From Dryomyza anilis (taxonomy: Eukaryota; Arthropoda; Insecta; Diptera; Dryomyzidae): 64,000 bases of DNA. Below, one piece after another: positions 1 to 8,335 of this stretch (the stretch's first letter is position 1; each line of letters starts with the position of its first letter). The DNA lies in the NCBI GenBank assembly GCA_951804985.1, contig OX638133.1:33257963-33321962 (forward strand). The letters run 5' to 3'. A model generated the notes under the pieces. It saw only the letters and a list, made by a program, of their open reading frames with translations. It was not told where the DNA came from and ran no database searches. The position numbers and the translations under genes are program-made.

Positions 1-91
1 AATTTAATTTTTTAAGGCACCACAAGTCAGTTCACGAGAAAATATTTTTTATACCCTACACTAACTGACTCTTTCTGTATTTCGAAACTAA

Positions 92-95
92 AGAC
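92..95. repeat. Left target-site duplication (AGAC)
   Basis: AGAC directly precedes the TGTGAC start of the 5' LTR and recurs directly after the 3' LTR. Confidence 0.85.
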
Positions 96-2482
96 TGTGA
101 CGGACAAATTTATGGGGTAAATTTGTCCCACACATTGCTCGCCTCCAGCAGTTAAAGGGGGGCCACCGAGGGAACAATTGATGAGAAGAGGGCAACACTG
201 GTGCCTGTAGCCAAAGTAACGAGTAAAAGCTACGATCATGGAACAAATGGCGTCGTGGTGAGAATGGTGTAAAACCTGTCTAAGCCATGCAGGTGCGTGA
301 AAGAGACGAATACAGTGCACCGCATTTACGACGAAACATAGTAGCCGACGGTGATGAAGAAGCCGCGAACCGAAGCATCGTTCAGTTCGTCGGCGACCGT
401 GATACAGTGCAGACACACATTAGATTGTTCTGAGTTGTTGTAGTAAGTTTCTCCTGGGAGGAAAAGCGGGCTACAACAAGGAACCAAACCCATACCAACG
501 CAAAGATAATCGAAGCTGAAAAGAAAGGTATAAGTTTCAAGCAGGCGGAGAATTATCCTTTGGTTGGTACGGCGTTGACGAGCGCTGCTGGGAACGGCAG
601 TAGAAAGGTCAAGTTTCTCTGCCCGACACACAGGCTGAATCGGTGGTGGCTGAACCTGTCAAAGTGGTTGAGCCAAGCGACACAAAGTGAATGTAAAATC
701 GTTTTATTTAATGCAGCAGAACCCAGACACCGAACAAAGGCGAACAACAACTTCAGTTTATTTAAATGCAGCAGAGCCAAAGTGCCCAGGGAAGACGAGT
801 CAACCTAACCTACAAAAGTGCGCCACGAGGATCGTGGTGGCAAAGCAGCGATACAGGCGCAGGGGACCGAACGACCATAACCTCAAAAGTGGCCACAAGG
901 GGCTTGGCGGTAAGTTGTGTAATTTTATCCGACCACACGGTGCGAACGTCCATTTCGTGCGCGACACCACCAAGCCGAACCAAGCGAGCCGAGTAGGCAC
1001 GAACAGTAGCAGAGCACGAGAACAGAGCCGTAGCAGTGAGCCGAGCAGTAGCAGCGTACGAGAACCGAACAGTAGCAGAGTATGAGTGCCGAGCAGTAAC
1101 AGCGCACGAGAACCGAGCAGTAGCAGAGCACGAGAACCGAGCAGTAGCAGTGAGCCGAGTAGTAACAGCGTACGAGAACCGAACCGTAGCAGAGTATGAG
1201 TACAGAGCAGTAGCAGCGTACGAGAACCGAACAGTAGCAGAGCACGAGAACCGAGCAGTAGCAGTGAGCCGGGCAGTAGCAGCGTACGAGAACCGCGCAG
1301 TAGCAGAGCACGAGAACCGAGCAGTAGCAGTGAGCCGAGCAGTAGCAGCGTACGAGAACCGAGCAGTAGCAGAGCACGAGAACCGAGCAGGAACAGTGAG
1401 CCGAGTAGTAACAGCGTACGAGAACCGAACCGTAGCAGAGTATGAGCACAGAGCCGTAGCAGCGTACGAGAACCGAACAGTAGCAGAGCACGAGAACCGA
1501 GCAGTAGCAGTGAGCCGAGCAGTAGCAGCGTACGAGAACCGAACAGTAGCATAGTATGAGTGCCGAGCAGTAACAGCGCACGAGAACCGAGCAGTAGCAG
1601 AGCACGAGAACCGAGCGGTAGCAGAGCACGAGAACCGATCAGTAGCAGTGAGCCGAGTAGTAACAGCGCACGAGAACCGAGCAGTAGCAGAGCACGAGAA
1701 CCGAGCAGTAGCAGTGAGCCGAGCAGTAACAGCGTACGAGAACCGAGCATTAGCAGAGTACGAGAACCGAGCGGTAACAGTGAAGCGAGTAGACACGAGC
1801 GCACGAGAGCCGAGCAGTAACAGAGTACGAGAACCGAGCAGTAGCAGTGAAACGAGTAGACACGAGCACCTGACAGCTGATCGCGTGAGCACGCGATAAC
1901 CGAGGAGCAACAGCAGCACATTTGAGAATAACCGAGCCGACCCGAGCGCTAAGGCAGCCGATCGAGGGGTAGCAGCGAGCCGAAGGGCTGAATCAGGGGC
2001 AACTACGAGGGATTTCACAACGACCACCCGGACAAAGCAAAGTGAGCCGGCATCGGAGCCGGGGTCAGAGGAGGGGTCCCGGGTGGTACGCACAATAGCA
2101 TAGGGAGCCGCGACGCGACGAGCGGCGTAATACGACATAGCAACCGGTCGCGTCAGAAAGGGGCGCATACCGAGGAACCAGATTTACATATCCGAGGGCT
2201 CAGCGTTGGAGACGCCTCCGACGGGAACCCGCCATTTCTAAGCAATCCAGTAGCGGCAGCGGAGCGCTGCCTTTAATTATAATTTACTATCCTATCACAC
2301 TTATTATTACTATTATTAAAGAAGTTATTTATGAATTAAAACAAGGGCGTTATCATTTACCAGGGGCTACAGTTGAGTTGAACTAAAAAGGTACCCCTGA
2401 CATAAATAAATTATTTGTCGACCTACCCCTGGACCGCCGCTGAGGAGTACCTCAGCCTTTGACCACCAGGTAGTTCGTTACA
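96..2482 (+). repeat. 5' LTR (2,387 bp)
   Basis: It begins TGTGAC and ends GTTACA, a TG...CA LTR. It is unusually long and is occupied from about 981 to 1870 by a tandem array. A polyadenylation hexamer AATAAA lies at 2405-2410, leaving only about 70 bases as U5 if it is used. A good splice-donor match (GGCG|GTAAGT) lies at 909/910. I see no obvious TATA box and cannot place the transcription start. By eye the LTR differs from its partner only at 479 (A here, T at 8719). Confidence 0.96.
981..1870 (+). repeat. 24-bp-type tandem array inside 5' LTR
   Basis: The array consists of degenerate repeats built on CGAGAACCGAGCAGTAGCAG. A 24-bp monomer (ending AGCA or GTAT) alternates with a 42-bp composite containing CAGTGAGCCGAGCAGTAGCA. 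Unit lengths stay multiples of three, so several frames on both strands remain open by construction. The identical array is in the 3' LTR. Possible roles are enhancer or spacer DNA; nothing in the sequence decides this. Confidence 0.93.
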
Positions 2483-2484
2483 AG

Positions 2485-2502
2485 TGGCGCCCGAGCAGGG
2501 AC
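2485..2502 (+). promoter_or_regulatory. Primer binding site, lysine-tRNA type
   Basis: TGGCGCCCGAGCAGGGAC starts two bases after the 5' LTR. It is what the 3' end of a lysine tRNA (with CCA) would pair with; the lentiviral tRNA-Lys3 site differs from it at a single base by my recollection. It primes minus-strand DNA synthesis. The exact host tRNA cannot be confirmed from this window. Confidence 0.85.
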
Positions 2503-2586
2503 CTTGAGGTGAAAAATAAAACAAAAATAATAGTCACAAACAACTCAACGTAGCGTCGGGTAAAGGGTCTCTCCCAAGTTTTCAAC
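2503..2586 (+). other. Untranslated leader between primer site and gag
   Basis: About 84 bases without an open frame lie between the primer binding site and the gag ATG. Packaging signals are expected in such leaders, but none can be recognised here. Confidence 0.5.
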
Positions 2587-3975
2587 ATGGTGAAGCTAAC
2601 CTGGATTTACGGCTTGCGCAAGGAGGACTTGGTGGCGTACGCCGTAGAATTCGGATTACCAGAAACAGGTACGGCGGAGGAGTTACGGAAGAGCCTGTGT
2701 AACTTCGTGTCGGACGGAGGCCACGCGAGCGAGGTCCTGGAGCGCCTCCTTAAACTGGAGCTCAAACATACCAAATGCCCGTCGCCTGGGCCTTTAGCGC
2801 TCATAGTCCCCACTGCTATCGCAATGGGTGAAAAGACAGAGCCCCCTTCAACAATAGACGCGACCCAGGCGTCGCCGACACAAACACCGCACCAGACCTT
2901 CACCCCCTTCAAAAATCCCGAAATGAAGGGAGCCGCCAGCTCGAGTAAAACACTAACCACTGGAGTAGGAGCGAGCAGCGAACCCCCGAGAAAAAGTGAA
3001 GCCACAGAGCGCGCGGAAATGCGGACGGACACGACCACCGACGGGAGTGAGAAGACGCAGCCGTCACCAGTTGCGGACGCAGCATGTGATGTTCACCTAC
3101 CAGGATGTACATTTTCCCAGACCCCCCTCCCCATCAACAAGCAGGAAGTTGGAGAAGCAGCCGGCCCGAGTTTAGCATCCACCGTAGCGAGCAACGTAGC
3201 ACCGAGAAGAGAGGACCCCAGGGGAGGATATGCCACCTACGCTGTCGCTATGGACCGCGTGAGAAAATGGGCAGTACGATTCGACGGCGAGAGCGACCCA
3301 CTGGCGTTCATAGAACGGATTGAGGAACTGACGGACGTTTACAACGTAAGCAGAGATTGGTTGCCACATGCCATGCCTCAACTACTGGTGGACCGAGCCC
3401 TCATTTGGTTCCGAAACAATCACATCCGGTGGAGCGGATGGGACGCGTTTAAGGCGGATTTTCTACGATTCTTTCTGCCACCCAGGTATCTGGAAAACCT
3501 GGATGACGAGATACGCCAGAGGATGCAACGACCCGGTGAGTCTTTTAAGAATTTCACCCTTGCAGTTCAAACGTTGATGCGACACGCCCACTACTCGCGT
3601 GCACAACAACTGGAACGGATCTACAAGAACTGTCGACGAGAGTACCAGTTATACGTAAAGCGCGGGGAGTTCACGACGCTGGGGGAACTAATACAGATGG
3701 CAAACGACTTCGACGTCCTCCAGGCGACGCTGGCGAAGCGTCAGGGGGGACCGACCCGAGTTCAGGAGGAGCAACATCGGATCGTGCTCCCGGGACACGG
3801 TGAGACCTTCGACCGCAGGATGATCTGTTGGCGGTGCGGAGGCGAGGGGCATTTTCAGCGGGAATGCCGGGCACCGGCGAAGCTGTTCTGCTGGCAATGC
3901 GGGAAAAGCGGCGTCCGGACGATCGATTGCTGTCGACCTCGGCCGGGAAACGACTCGGGGGACCGACCACAGTAG
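2587..3975 (+). CDS. gag: Gag polyprotein of the LTR retrotransposon (462 aa)
   Basis: Gag forms the virus-like particle and packages the element RNA. Residues about 9-42 resemble a SAP-like helix-turn-helix (LRKEDLVAYAVEFGLPETGT...). A Ser/Thr/Pro-rich linker follows. Residues about 212-380 match the Ty3/gypsy retrotransposon Gag capsid region (RKWAVRFDGESDPLAFI... and WDAFKADFLRFFLPP). The C-terminus has two zinc knuckles. The first, at 414-427, is canonical (CX2CX4HX4C, CWRCGGEGHFQREC). The second, at 435-448 (CWQCGKSGVRTIDC), has Val where His is expected. The ATG follows an open leader and is the first good start. The stop (TAG, 3973-3975) lies inside the loop of the frameshift stem. No internal stop or frameshift is seen, so the gene looks functional. 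Confidence 0.93.
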   Translation: MVKLTWIYGLRKEDLVAYAVEFGLPETGTAEELRKSLCNFVSDGGHASEVLERLLKLELKHTKCPSPGPLALIVPTAIAMGEKTEPPSTIDATQASPTQTPHQTFTPFKNPEMKGAASSSKTLTTGVGASSEPPRKSEATERAEMRTDTTTDGSEKTQPSPVADAACDVHLPGCTFSQTPLPINKQEVGEAAGPSLASTVASNVAPRREDPRGGYATYAVAMDRVRKWAVRFDGESDPLAFIERIEELTDVYNVSRDWLPHAMPQLLVDRALIWFRNNHIRWSGWDAFKADFLRFFLPPRYLENLDDEIRQRMQRPGESFKNFTLAVQTLMRHAHYSRAQQLERIYKNCRREYQLYVKRGEFTTLGELIQMANDFDVLQATLAKRQGGPTRVQEEQHRIVLPGHGETFDRRMICWRCGGEGHFQRECRAPAKLFCWQCGKSGVRTIDCCRPRPGNDSGDRPQ

Positions 3976-3992
3976 GAGGCGTCGGTCACCCC
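3945..3992 (+). promoter_or_regulatory. -1 ribosomal frameshift signal joining gag to pol
   Basis: The slippery heptamer G GGA AAC (3945-3951) is in exactly the right phase relative to gag. After a 5-nt spacer comes a strong stem: GGGG (3957-3960) pairs with CCCC (3989-3992), and GACCGAC (3961-3967) pairs with GTCGGTC (3981-3987). There is a single bulged A (3988) and a 13-nt loop. Slipping back one base gives GGG AAA CGA CTC, which is the pol frame. The heptamer is a known retroviral -1 site type. Confidence 0.9.
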
Positions 3993-6900
3993 GAAGAATA
4001 TGCTCCTTATCCAAACATTGCGCTCAAATACGACGCGCAACACATTTACGCGATAGTGGCCATAGGAATAGACCTGGCAATGGCCACCATCGACACGGGG
4101 GCCACCAGGAGTTTTGTGAGCCCCCACTACGCCAACATACTGGGCACCAAGGAGAACCAAGAGCGGGTCGATCTCCGGGTGCGCATGGCCGATGGCGGGG
4201 CCCAGCACATAACTAGTGCATTACGAATGTGTGTCAGGTTAGGGACCCAGAGCTGCAAATTGCTCCTATTGGTCCTACCAGACGCGGTCGACCATCTTAT
4301 CTTAGGGATGGACTTCCTTATACGGGCTGGCACAACGATTAGCTGCGGAGGGCAGACCATCGTGCTGCGTGAGCAGGCCAATCACAACATCGGGAGTAGC
4401 GCGCCGATCTGCACGGTGGCACGAGAGCAGCGCGACGAGGAGGCGAACGGACAATGGGGCGAGGCCATTGTGGACCGAGGGCCGACAGGCAGGGGGACAG
4501 CGGGCGAGAAAACGGATACGAGTTGGAAGGAAAATGCGCGCGGGGACGCGAAGCCACAGCGACAGCGGCGACGGACCGGCGCAGACCAAGGCATGATGAC
4601 ACAGAGACTACCGCGGCAACACAACGAACAGGAGGCCATCGACGCGTTTATACAGTCGGAATTGAAGAAGTTCGATGGGATTCAAGGCCCCACAGACATC
4701 GCCAAACACCGTATCACCATGCGGGACGACCGCCCACTGAAGCAGCGATATTTCCCTAAAAATCCCGCCATGCAGGCAGTCATCAAGCAAGAGGTGGACG
4801 AGCTGATCGCCAAGGGGTGCATTGAGCCCTCCCGGAGCCCACACAGCGCGCCCATCGTCATCGTTAAGAAAAAGACTGGGAAATGGCGGTTATGCATCGA
4901 CTACCGACAGCTGAACGCGCATTCGGTCCCAGACGCATACCCCTTACCCCGGATTCAGCACATACTGGATCGACTGCGAAACGCCAACTACATAAGCAGC
5001 CTCGACTTGAAGAACGGGTATTGGCAGGTGCCGATGGAAGAGGAGAGCAAGCCGTATACCGCTTTCACCGTTCCGGGACGGGGTTTATATCAATGGCGCG
5101 TGATGCCATTCGGACTGCATTCGGCGCCGGCAACATTTCAGCGCGCACTAGACAGCGTCATCGGCGCGGACATGGAACCGAAAGCATTTGCATATTTGGA
5201 TGACATCATCGTCACCGGGTCGACACTGGAGGAGCACATGGATACACTACGAGAAGTTTTCAGACGGTTGCGCCAGGCCAAGCTCCGGTTAAACGAAGAC
5301 AAGTGCGAATTTTTCAAGAAGGAGATCAAGTACCTCGGTCACGTCGTCAGCGAGCGCGGCATTCACACGGACCCCGACAAGGTGGCCGCCATCCACGAGT
5401 TAAAGCCACCTACAAATGTCCGTGAAGTCCGCCAATGCCTGGGAATCGCCTCCTGGTACCGTCGATTCGTGCCGGAGTTTTCAGACATCGTCCACCCACT
5501 AACCAAGCTACTGCGCAAGGGCAAACATTTCATGTGGGCCACGGAACAACAGGACGCCTTCGAGCAGCTAAAGGCGAAACTAACCCAGGCGCCGATATTG
5601 ATTTGCCCTGACTTCGAGCAGCCGTTTACACTCCAGACCGACGCGAGCAGTTACGGGTTAGGCGCCGTCTTGACACAGGACGTTGGCGGACAGGAAGGAG
5701 TCGTGGCCTACGCCAGTCGGCGTTTAAACAAGGCGGAGGAAAATTACTCACCGACTGAGAAGGAATGCCTGGCCATAGTCTGGGGCATCAGGAAGATGCG
5801 GCCGTATCTAGAAGGATACCGGTTCAACGTCATCACCGACCACCTCTCATTGAAATGGCTCAACTCCATTGAGAGTCCATCGGGACGCATCGCGAGGTGG
5901 GCCCTGGAATTGCAGCAATATACATTCGACGTACAGTACCGCCGAGGCAAGTTGAATGTGGTCGCTGATGCATTATCCAGACAACCAGTGGAGGCGCTAG
6001 GAACATTGGAGGTAGACGCCCCAATCGAACTCGATTGCCCCTGGATTAAGCAGAAGATGGCTGAGATACGCGCACAGCCCGAGAAGTTTCCTGACTACAT
6101 CATTGAGGGAGGTAGGTTGTACCGACACATCCCAAGGCAGTCGGATGAGGAAGGGTGTGCGGCGTGGAAACTATGCGTACCAGTTGGTCTGAGGCAAAGG
6201 GTACTTCGCGAGAACCACGACGACGCCACGGCCGGTCACATGGGAGCACGTAAAACTATCGCGAGGATCTCTAACCGATACTTCTGGCCAGGTATGGCCC
6301 GCACCATACGGACGCACGTGCGGAACTGCGAGTCATGCCAGAAGTTTAAACCCAGCCAGGAGAGGCCGGCTGGACAGATGCTCACCCAGATCGCAGAGGA
6401 GCCTTGGTCGTGGCTCTGCGCCGACTTCGTGGGACCCCTGCCCCGGTCGAAACACGGCAACACCATGCTTCTCGTGTTTTTCGACAAATTTTCGAAGTGG
6501 ACAGAGATGGTGCCAATGCGCCGTGCAACGAGTGAAGGCGTACAGCGAGCACTGCGGGAGCGCATCATGGCACGATATGGCGTCCCGCGGGTGCTGATAA
6601 CGGACAACGGCGCGCAATTCACTAGCCGCGCGTTCAGAAAGTTCTTACTCGAAATGGGGATCCGCCAGCAGTTCACCGCACCATACACGCCGCAGGAGAA
6701 TCCGACGGAGCGAGCCAACCGCACCCTGAAGACGATTATCGCGCAAATCACCGGTCCACAACAACAACGCTGGGACGAACACCTACCGGAAATTTCATTG
6801 GCCATAAATTCAAGTCCGTCCGACACCACCGGCTACAGCCCAGCGTACCTCACCCAGTGCCGTGAACCGCGGCTGCCGAAGGCCCTGTATGACGAAGACG

Positions 6901-7700
6901 CGCTAGGCACAGGAGCCGGTCTTGCATCACCAGACGAACGAGCGACACGGCTGCGGGAAGTGTTTGACATCGTACGACGCAACTTGGCGAGAGCCGCGCA
7001 GGATCAAGCGCGACACTACAACCTGAGGCGACGCGCATGGAAACCGTCGGTCGGTGACTTAGTGCTGGTAAAGCAGCATCACCTGTCGAAAGCGATAGAC
7101 AATTTTGCGGCGAAATTGGCACCCCGGTTTGATGGCCCGTATAGAATTGTAAACTTTACATCTCCGGTGATAGTTACCATCCAATTAGTGGGACAAAACA
7201 AGACCCGCACCGCGCACCTAGGGGAGATCAAGCCATTCAACCAAAACGAAGCAGTAGACAAGAAGCCACCGACAACCATGAGGCCTGCCACCACCCAGAC
7301 CGCCGCGGCTGATAAATGCGCCGACCCACCGACTCGGAACCTGATAGCAGAGGCCAGCAATCCGTTTCGGTCGGCGCCCAAGGACCCAGTAGATATGGCG
7401 AGGAAGCTGCCGTTGGCCCCACCTCGAAATTTAATAGCGGAAGCAAACAACCCTTTCCGTACCACGCCTCGCAAACCAGTCGCCATCAAATCACCCACGA
7501 CCAGGACGAGAGGCAGGGCTAGGGTCATTTCACCCAACGCACGAGCAACAAGGACGTCGACCCGGCGGAGCCCACCCCAGGAGGATGGCAATGTCACGAA
7601 CCATAGCCCAAGGGCGACGCGAGCCGGCGGTGCGTTGAGGCGGGGCTTTGCATCAAGATACGCACTACGGCCGCGCGCAATCGCGACCGCACGAGTTTAA
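3945..7700 (+). CDS. pol: Pol polyprotein: protease, RT, RNase H, integrase
   Basis: Pol is made as a Gag-Pol fusion by -1 frameshifting near 3945. The open frame runs further back (an ATG exists at 3828, inside gag) but that start is probably not used. Numbered from 3828, the aspartic protease has DTG at 89-91 and a later LILGMDFL. The reverse transcriptase has the YLDD active site at 456-459. RNase H starts with the catalytic Asp near 605 (TDASSYGLG). An HHCC zinc domain precedes the integrase, whose D-D-E triad I place at 866, 926 and 961. The tail (about 1165-1290) is basic and Pro-rich with a 30-residue internal duplication. All catalytic motifs are present and no stop interrupts the frame, so the protein is probably active. 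The missing chromodomain and envelope are typical of many insect elements. Confidence 0.95.
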   Translation, partial: GKRLGGPTTVGGVGHPEEYAPYPNIALKYDAQHIYAIVAIGIDLAMATIDTGATRSFVSPHYANILGTKENQERVDLRVRMADGGAQHITSALRMCVRLGTQSCKLLLLVLPDAVDHLILGMDFLIRAGTTISCGGQTIVLREQANHNIGSSAPICTVAREQRDEEANGQWGEAIVDRGPTGRGTAGEKTDTSWKENARGDAKPQRQRRRTGADQGMMTQRLPRQHNEQEAIDAFIQSELKKFDGIQGPTDIAKHRITMRDDRPLKQRYFPKNPAMQAVIKQEVDELIAKGCIEPSRSPHSAPIVIVKKKTGKWRLCIDYRQLNAHSVPDAYPLPRIQHILDRLRNANYISSLDLKNGYWQVPMEEESKPYTAFTVPGRGLYQWRVMPFGLHSAPATFQRALDSVIGADMEPKAFAYLDDIIVTGSTLEEHMDTLREVFRRLRQAKLRLNEDKCEFFKKEIKYLGHVVSERGIHTDPDKVAAIHELKPPTNVREVRQCLGIASWYRRFVPEFSDIVHPLTKLLRKGKHFMWATEQQDAFEQLKAKLTQAPILICPDFEQPFTLQTDASSYGLGAVLTQDVGGQEGVVAYASRRLNKAEENYSPTEKECLAIVWGIRKMRPYLEGYRFNVITDHLSLKWLNSIESPSGRIARWALELQQYTFDVQYRRGKLNVVADALSRQPVEALGTLEVDAPIELDCPWIKQKMAEIRAQPEKFPDYIIEGGRLYRHIPRQSDEEGCAAWKLCVPVGLRQRVLRENHDDATAGHMGARKTIARISNRYFWPGMARTIRTHVRNCESCQKFKPSQERPAGQMLTQIAEEPWSWLCADFVGPLPRSKHGNTMLLVFFDKFSKWTEMVPMRRATSEGVQRALRERIMARYGVPRVLITDNGAQFTSRAFRKFLLEMGIRQQFTAPYTPQENPTERANRTLKTIIAQITGPQQQRWDEHLPEISLAINSSPSDTTGYSPAYLTQCREPRLPKALYDEDALGTGAGLASPDERATRLREVFDIVRRNLARAAQDQARHYNLRRRAWKPSVGDLVLVKQHHLSKAIDNFAAKLAPRFDGPYRIVNFTSPVIVTIQLVGQNKTRTAHLGEIKPFNQNEAVDKKPPTTMRPATTQTAAADKCADPPTRNLIAEASNPFRSAPKDPVDMARKLPLAPPRNLIAEANNPFRTTPRKPVAIKSPTTRTRGRARVISPNARATRTSTRRSPPQEDGNVTNHSPRATRAGGALRRGFASRYALRPRAIATARV

Positions 7701-8000
7701 CATTTCATTTACAGTGGAGAGAGGCCGCCGACGGTGATGGCTGTCTCCCTCTCACAACGATGCAGTAACGTCACCATAGCGGAGGGGAAGTTTGCACGAA
7801 AGGGAAGTGTGCGCGAAGGAGAAGTTGGCACGAAGGGGAAATTGTCATGAAAATTAAACGGTCGGGTAAATTGATCGGCAAAAGCTCGGCTGACTTCCAC
7901 GAACTGTCGCGCCGTCCGCCGACGACGGCGAACAAACAGCCACGGGGGTCAAGCCGAACGCAGCGATAAATCATTCGTTTAATGACACGCGTTGAAGTAA
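7701..8000 (+). other. Non-coding stretch between pol and 3' open frame
   Basis: There is no forward open frame of note. It holds four 17-bp tandem units (7788-7855). A possible splice acceptor (CATTTCATTTACAG) ends at about 7714, just after the pol stop. Confidence 0.5.
7788..7855 (+). repeat. Four degenerate 17-bp tandem units
   Basis: The units AAGTTTGCACGAAAGGG, AAGTGTGCGCGAAGGAG, AAGTTGGCACGAAGGGG and a decayed fourth lie end to end without gaps. Confidence 0.8.
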
Positions 8001-8327
8001 CAACGAATTTTCTTCCGTGAAACAAAAAATTATTTATCGTATTTTTTTTTTCTCTCCACGAGCGACAGTGGCAACGCAGATGGGGGTCTGAAGGACTCAG
8101 CGGACAGCAGAGCGATCGGGGGTTCGGCCATAACCACGATCGGTGGGGACGCTGCGCAGAGGCCCGCCGCGTTGGTGGCGCGGGCAGTGGAGCGTGCGAA
8201 CAACAAGCGCCCTAACGCGCAGCAGAGTTTTGTGGAGAGGATCGACGGGAAGGGTTACCGAGTCCGGATAGCGCGGAGCGGAATCATCACCTTCACCGTT
8301 TTGCCGCCGCGGGCCCCGCCGAAGTAA
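8001..8327 (+). CDS. Small ATG-less open frame before the 3' LTR (possible spliced exon)
   Basis: A 108-codon open frame without ATG ends at TAA 8325-8327, overlapping the polypurine tract. From about 8069 it is GC-rich and protein-like (for example FVERIDGKGYRVRIARSG near the C-terminus). The 5' part, 8040-8057, is a run of pyrimidines followed by AG at 8062 and 8068, a good splice-acceptor arrangement. I therefore suspect a 3' exon of a spliced subgenomic RNA, as used for third reading frames in some insect retroelements. It has no transmembrane segment or signal peptide, so it is not an evident envelope gene. It could equally be non-coding. I recognise no family. Confidence 0.4.
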   Translation, partial: QRIFFRETKNYLSYFFFLSTSDSGNADGGLKDSADSRAIGGSAITTIGGDAAQRPAALVARAVERANNKRPNAQQSFVERIDGKGYRVRIARSGIITFTVLPPRAPPK

Positions 8328-8335
8328 GGGGGAGG
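8326..8335 (+). promoter_or_regulatory. Polypurine tract
   Basis: AAGGGGGAGG abuts the TGTGAC start of the 3' LTR, the expected position of the plus-strand primer. Confidence 0.85.

Noticed and set aside
810..2168. Antisense open frames of 452 and 373 codons in the 5' LTR (and identical ones in the 3' LTR) as genes
   Set aside because: They consist mostly of translated 24-bp repeats that keep every frame open; no domain and no independent evidence.
3828..3944. Independent start of pol at the ATG at 3828
   Set aside because: The ATG lies within the gag zinc-knuckle region, and the frameshift signal at 3945 explains pol expression better.
7701..8335. Envelope gene making the element an errantivirus
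   Set aside because: Only about 0.6 kb is available, and I see no signal peptide, cleavage site or membrane segment.
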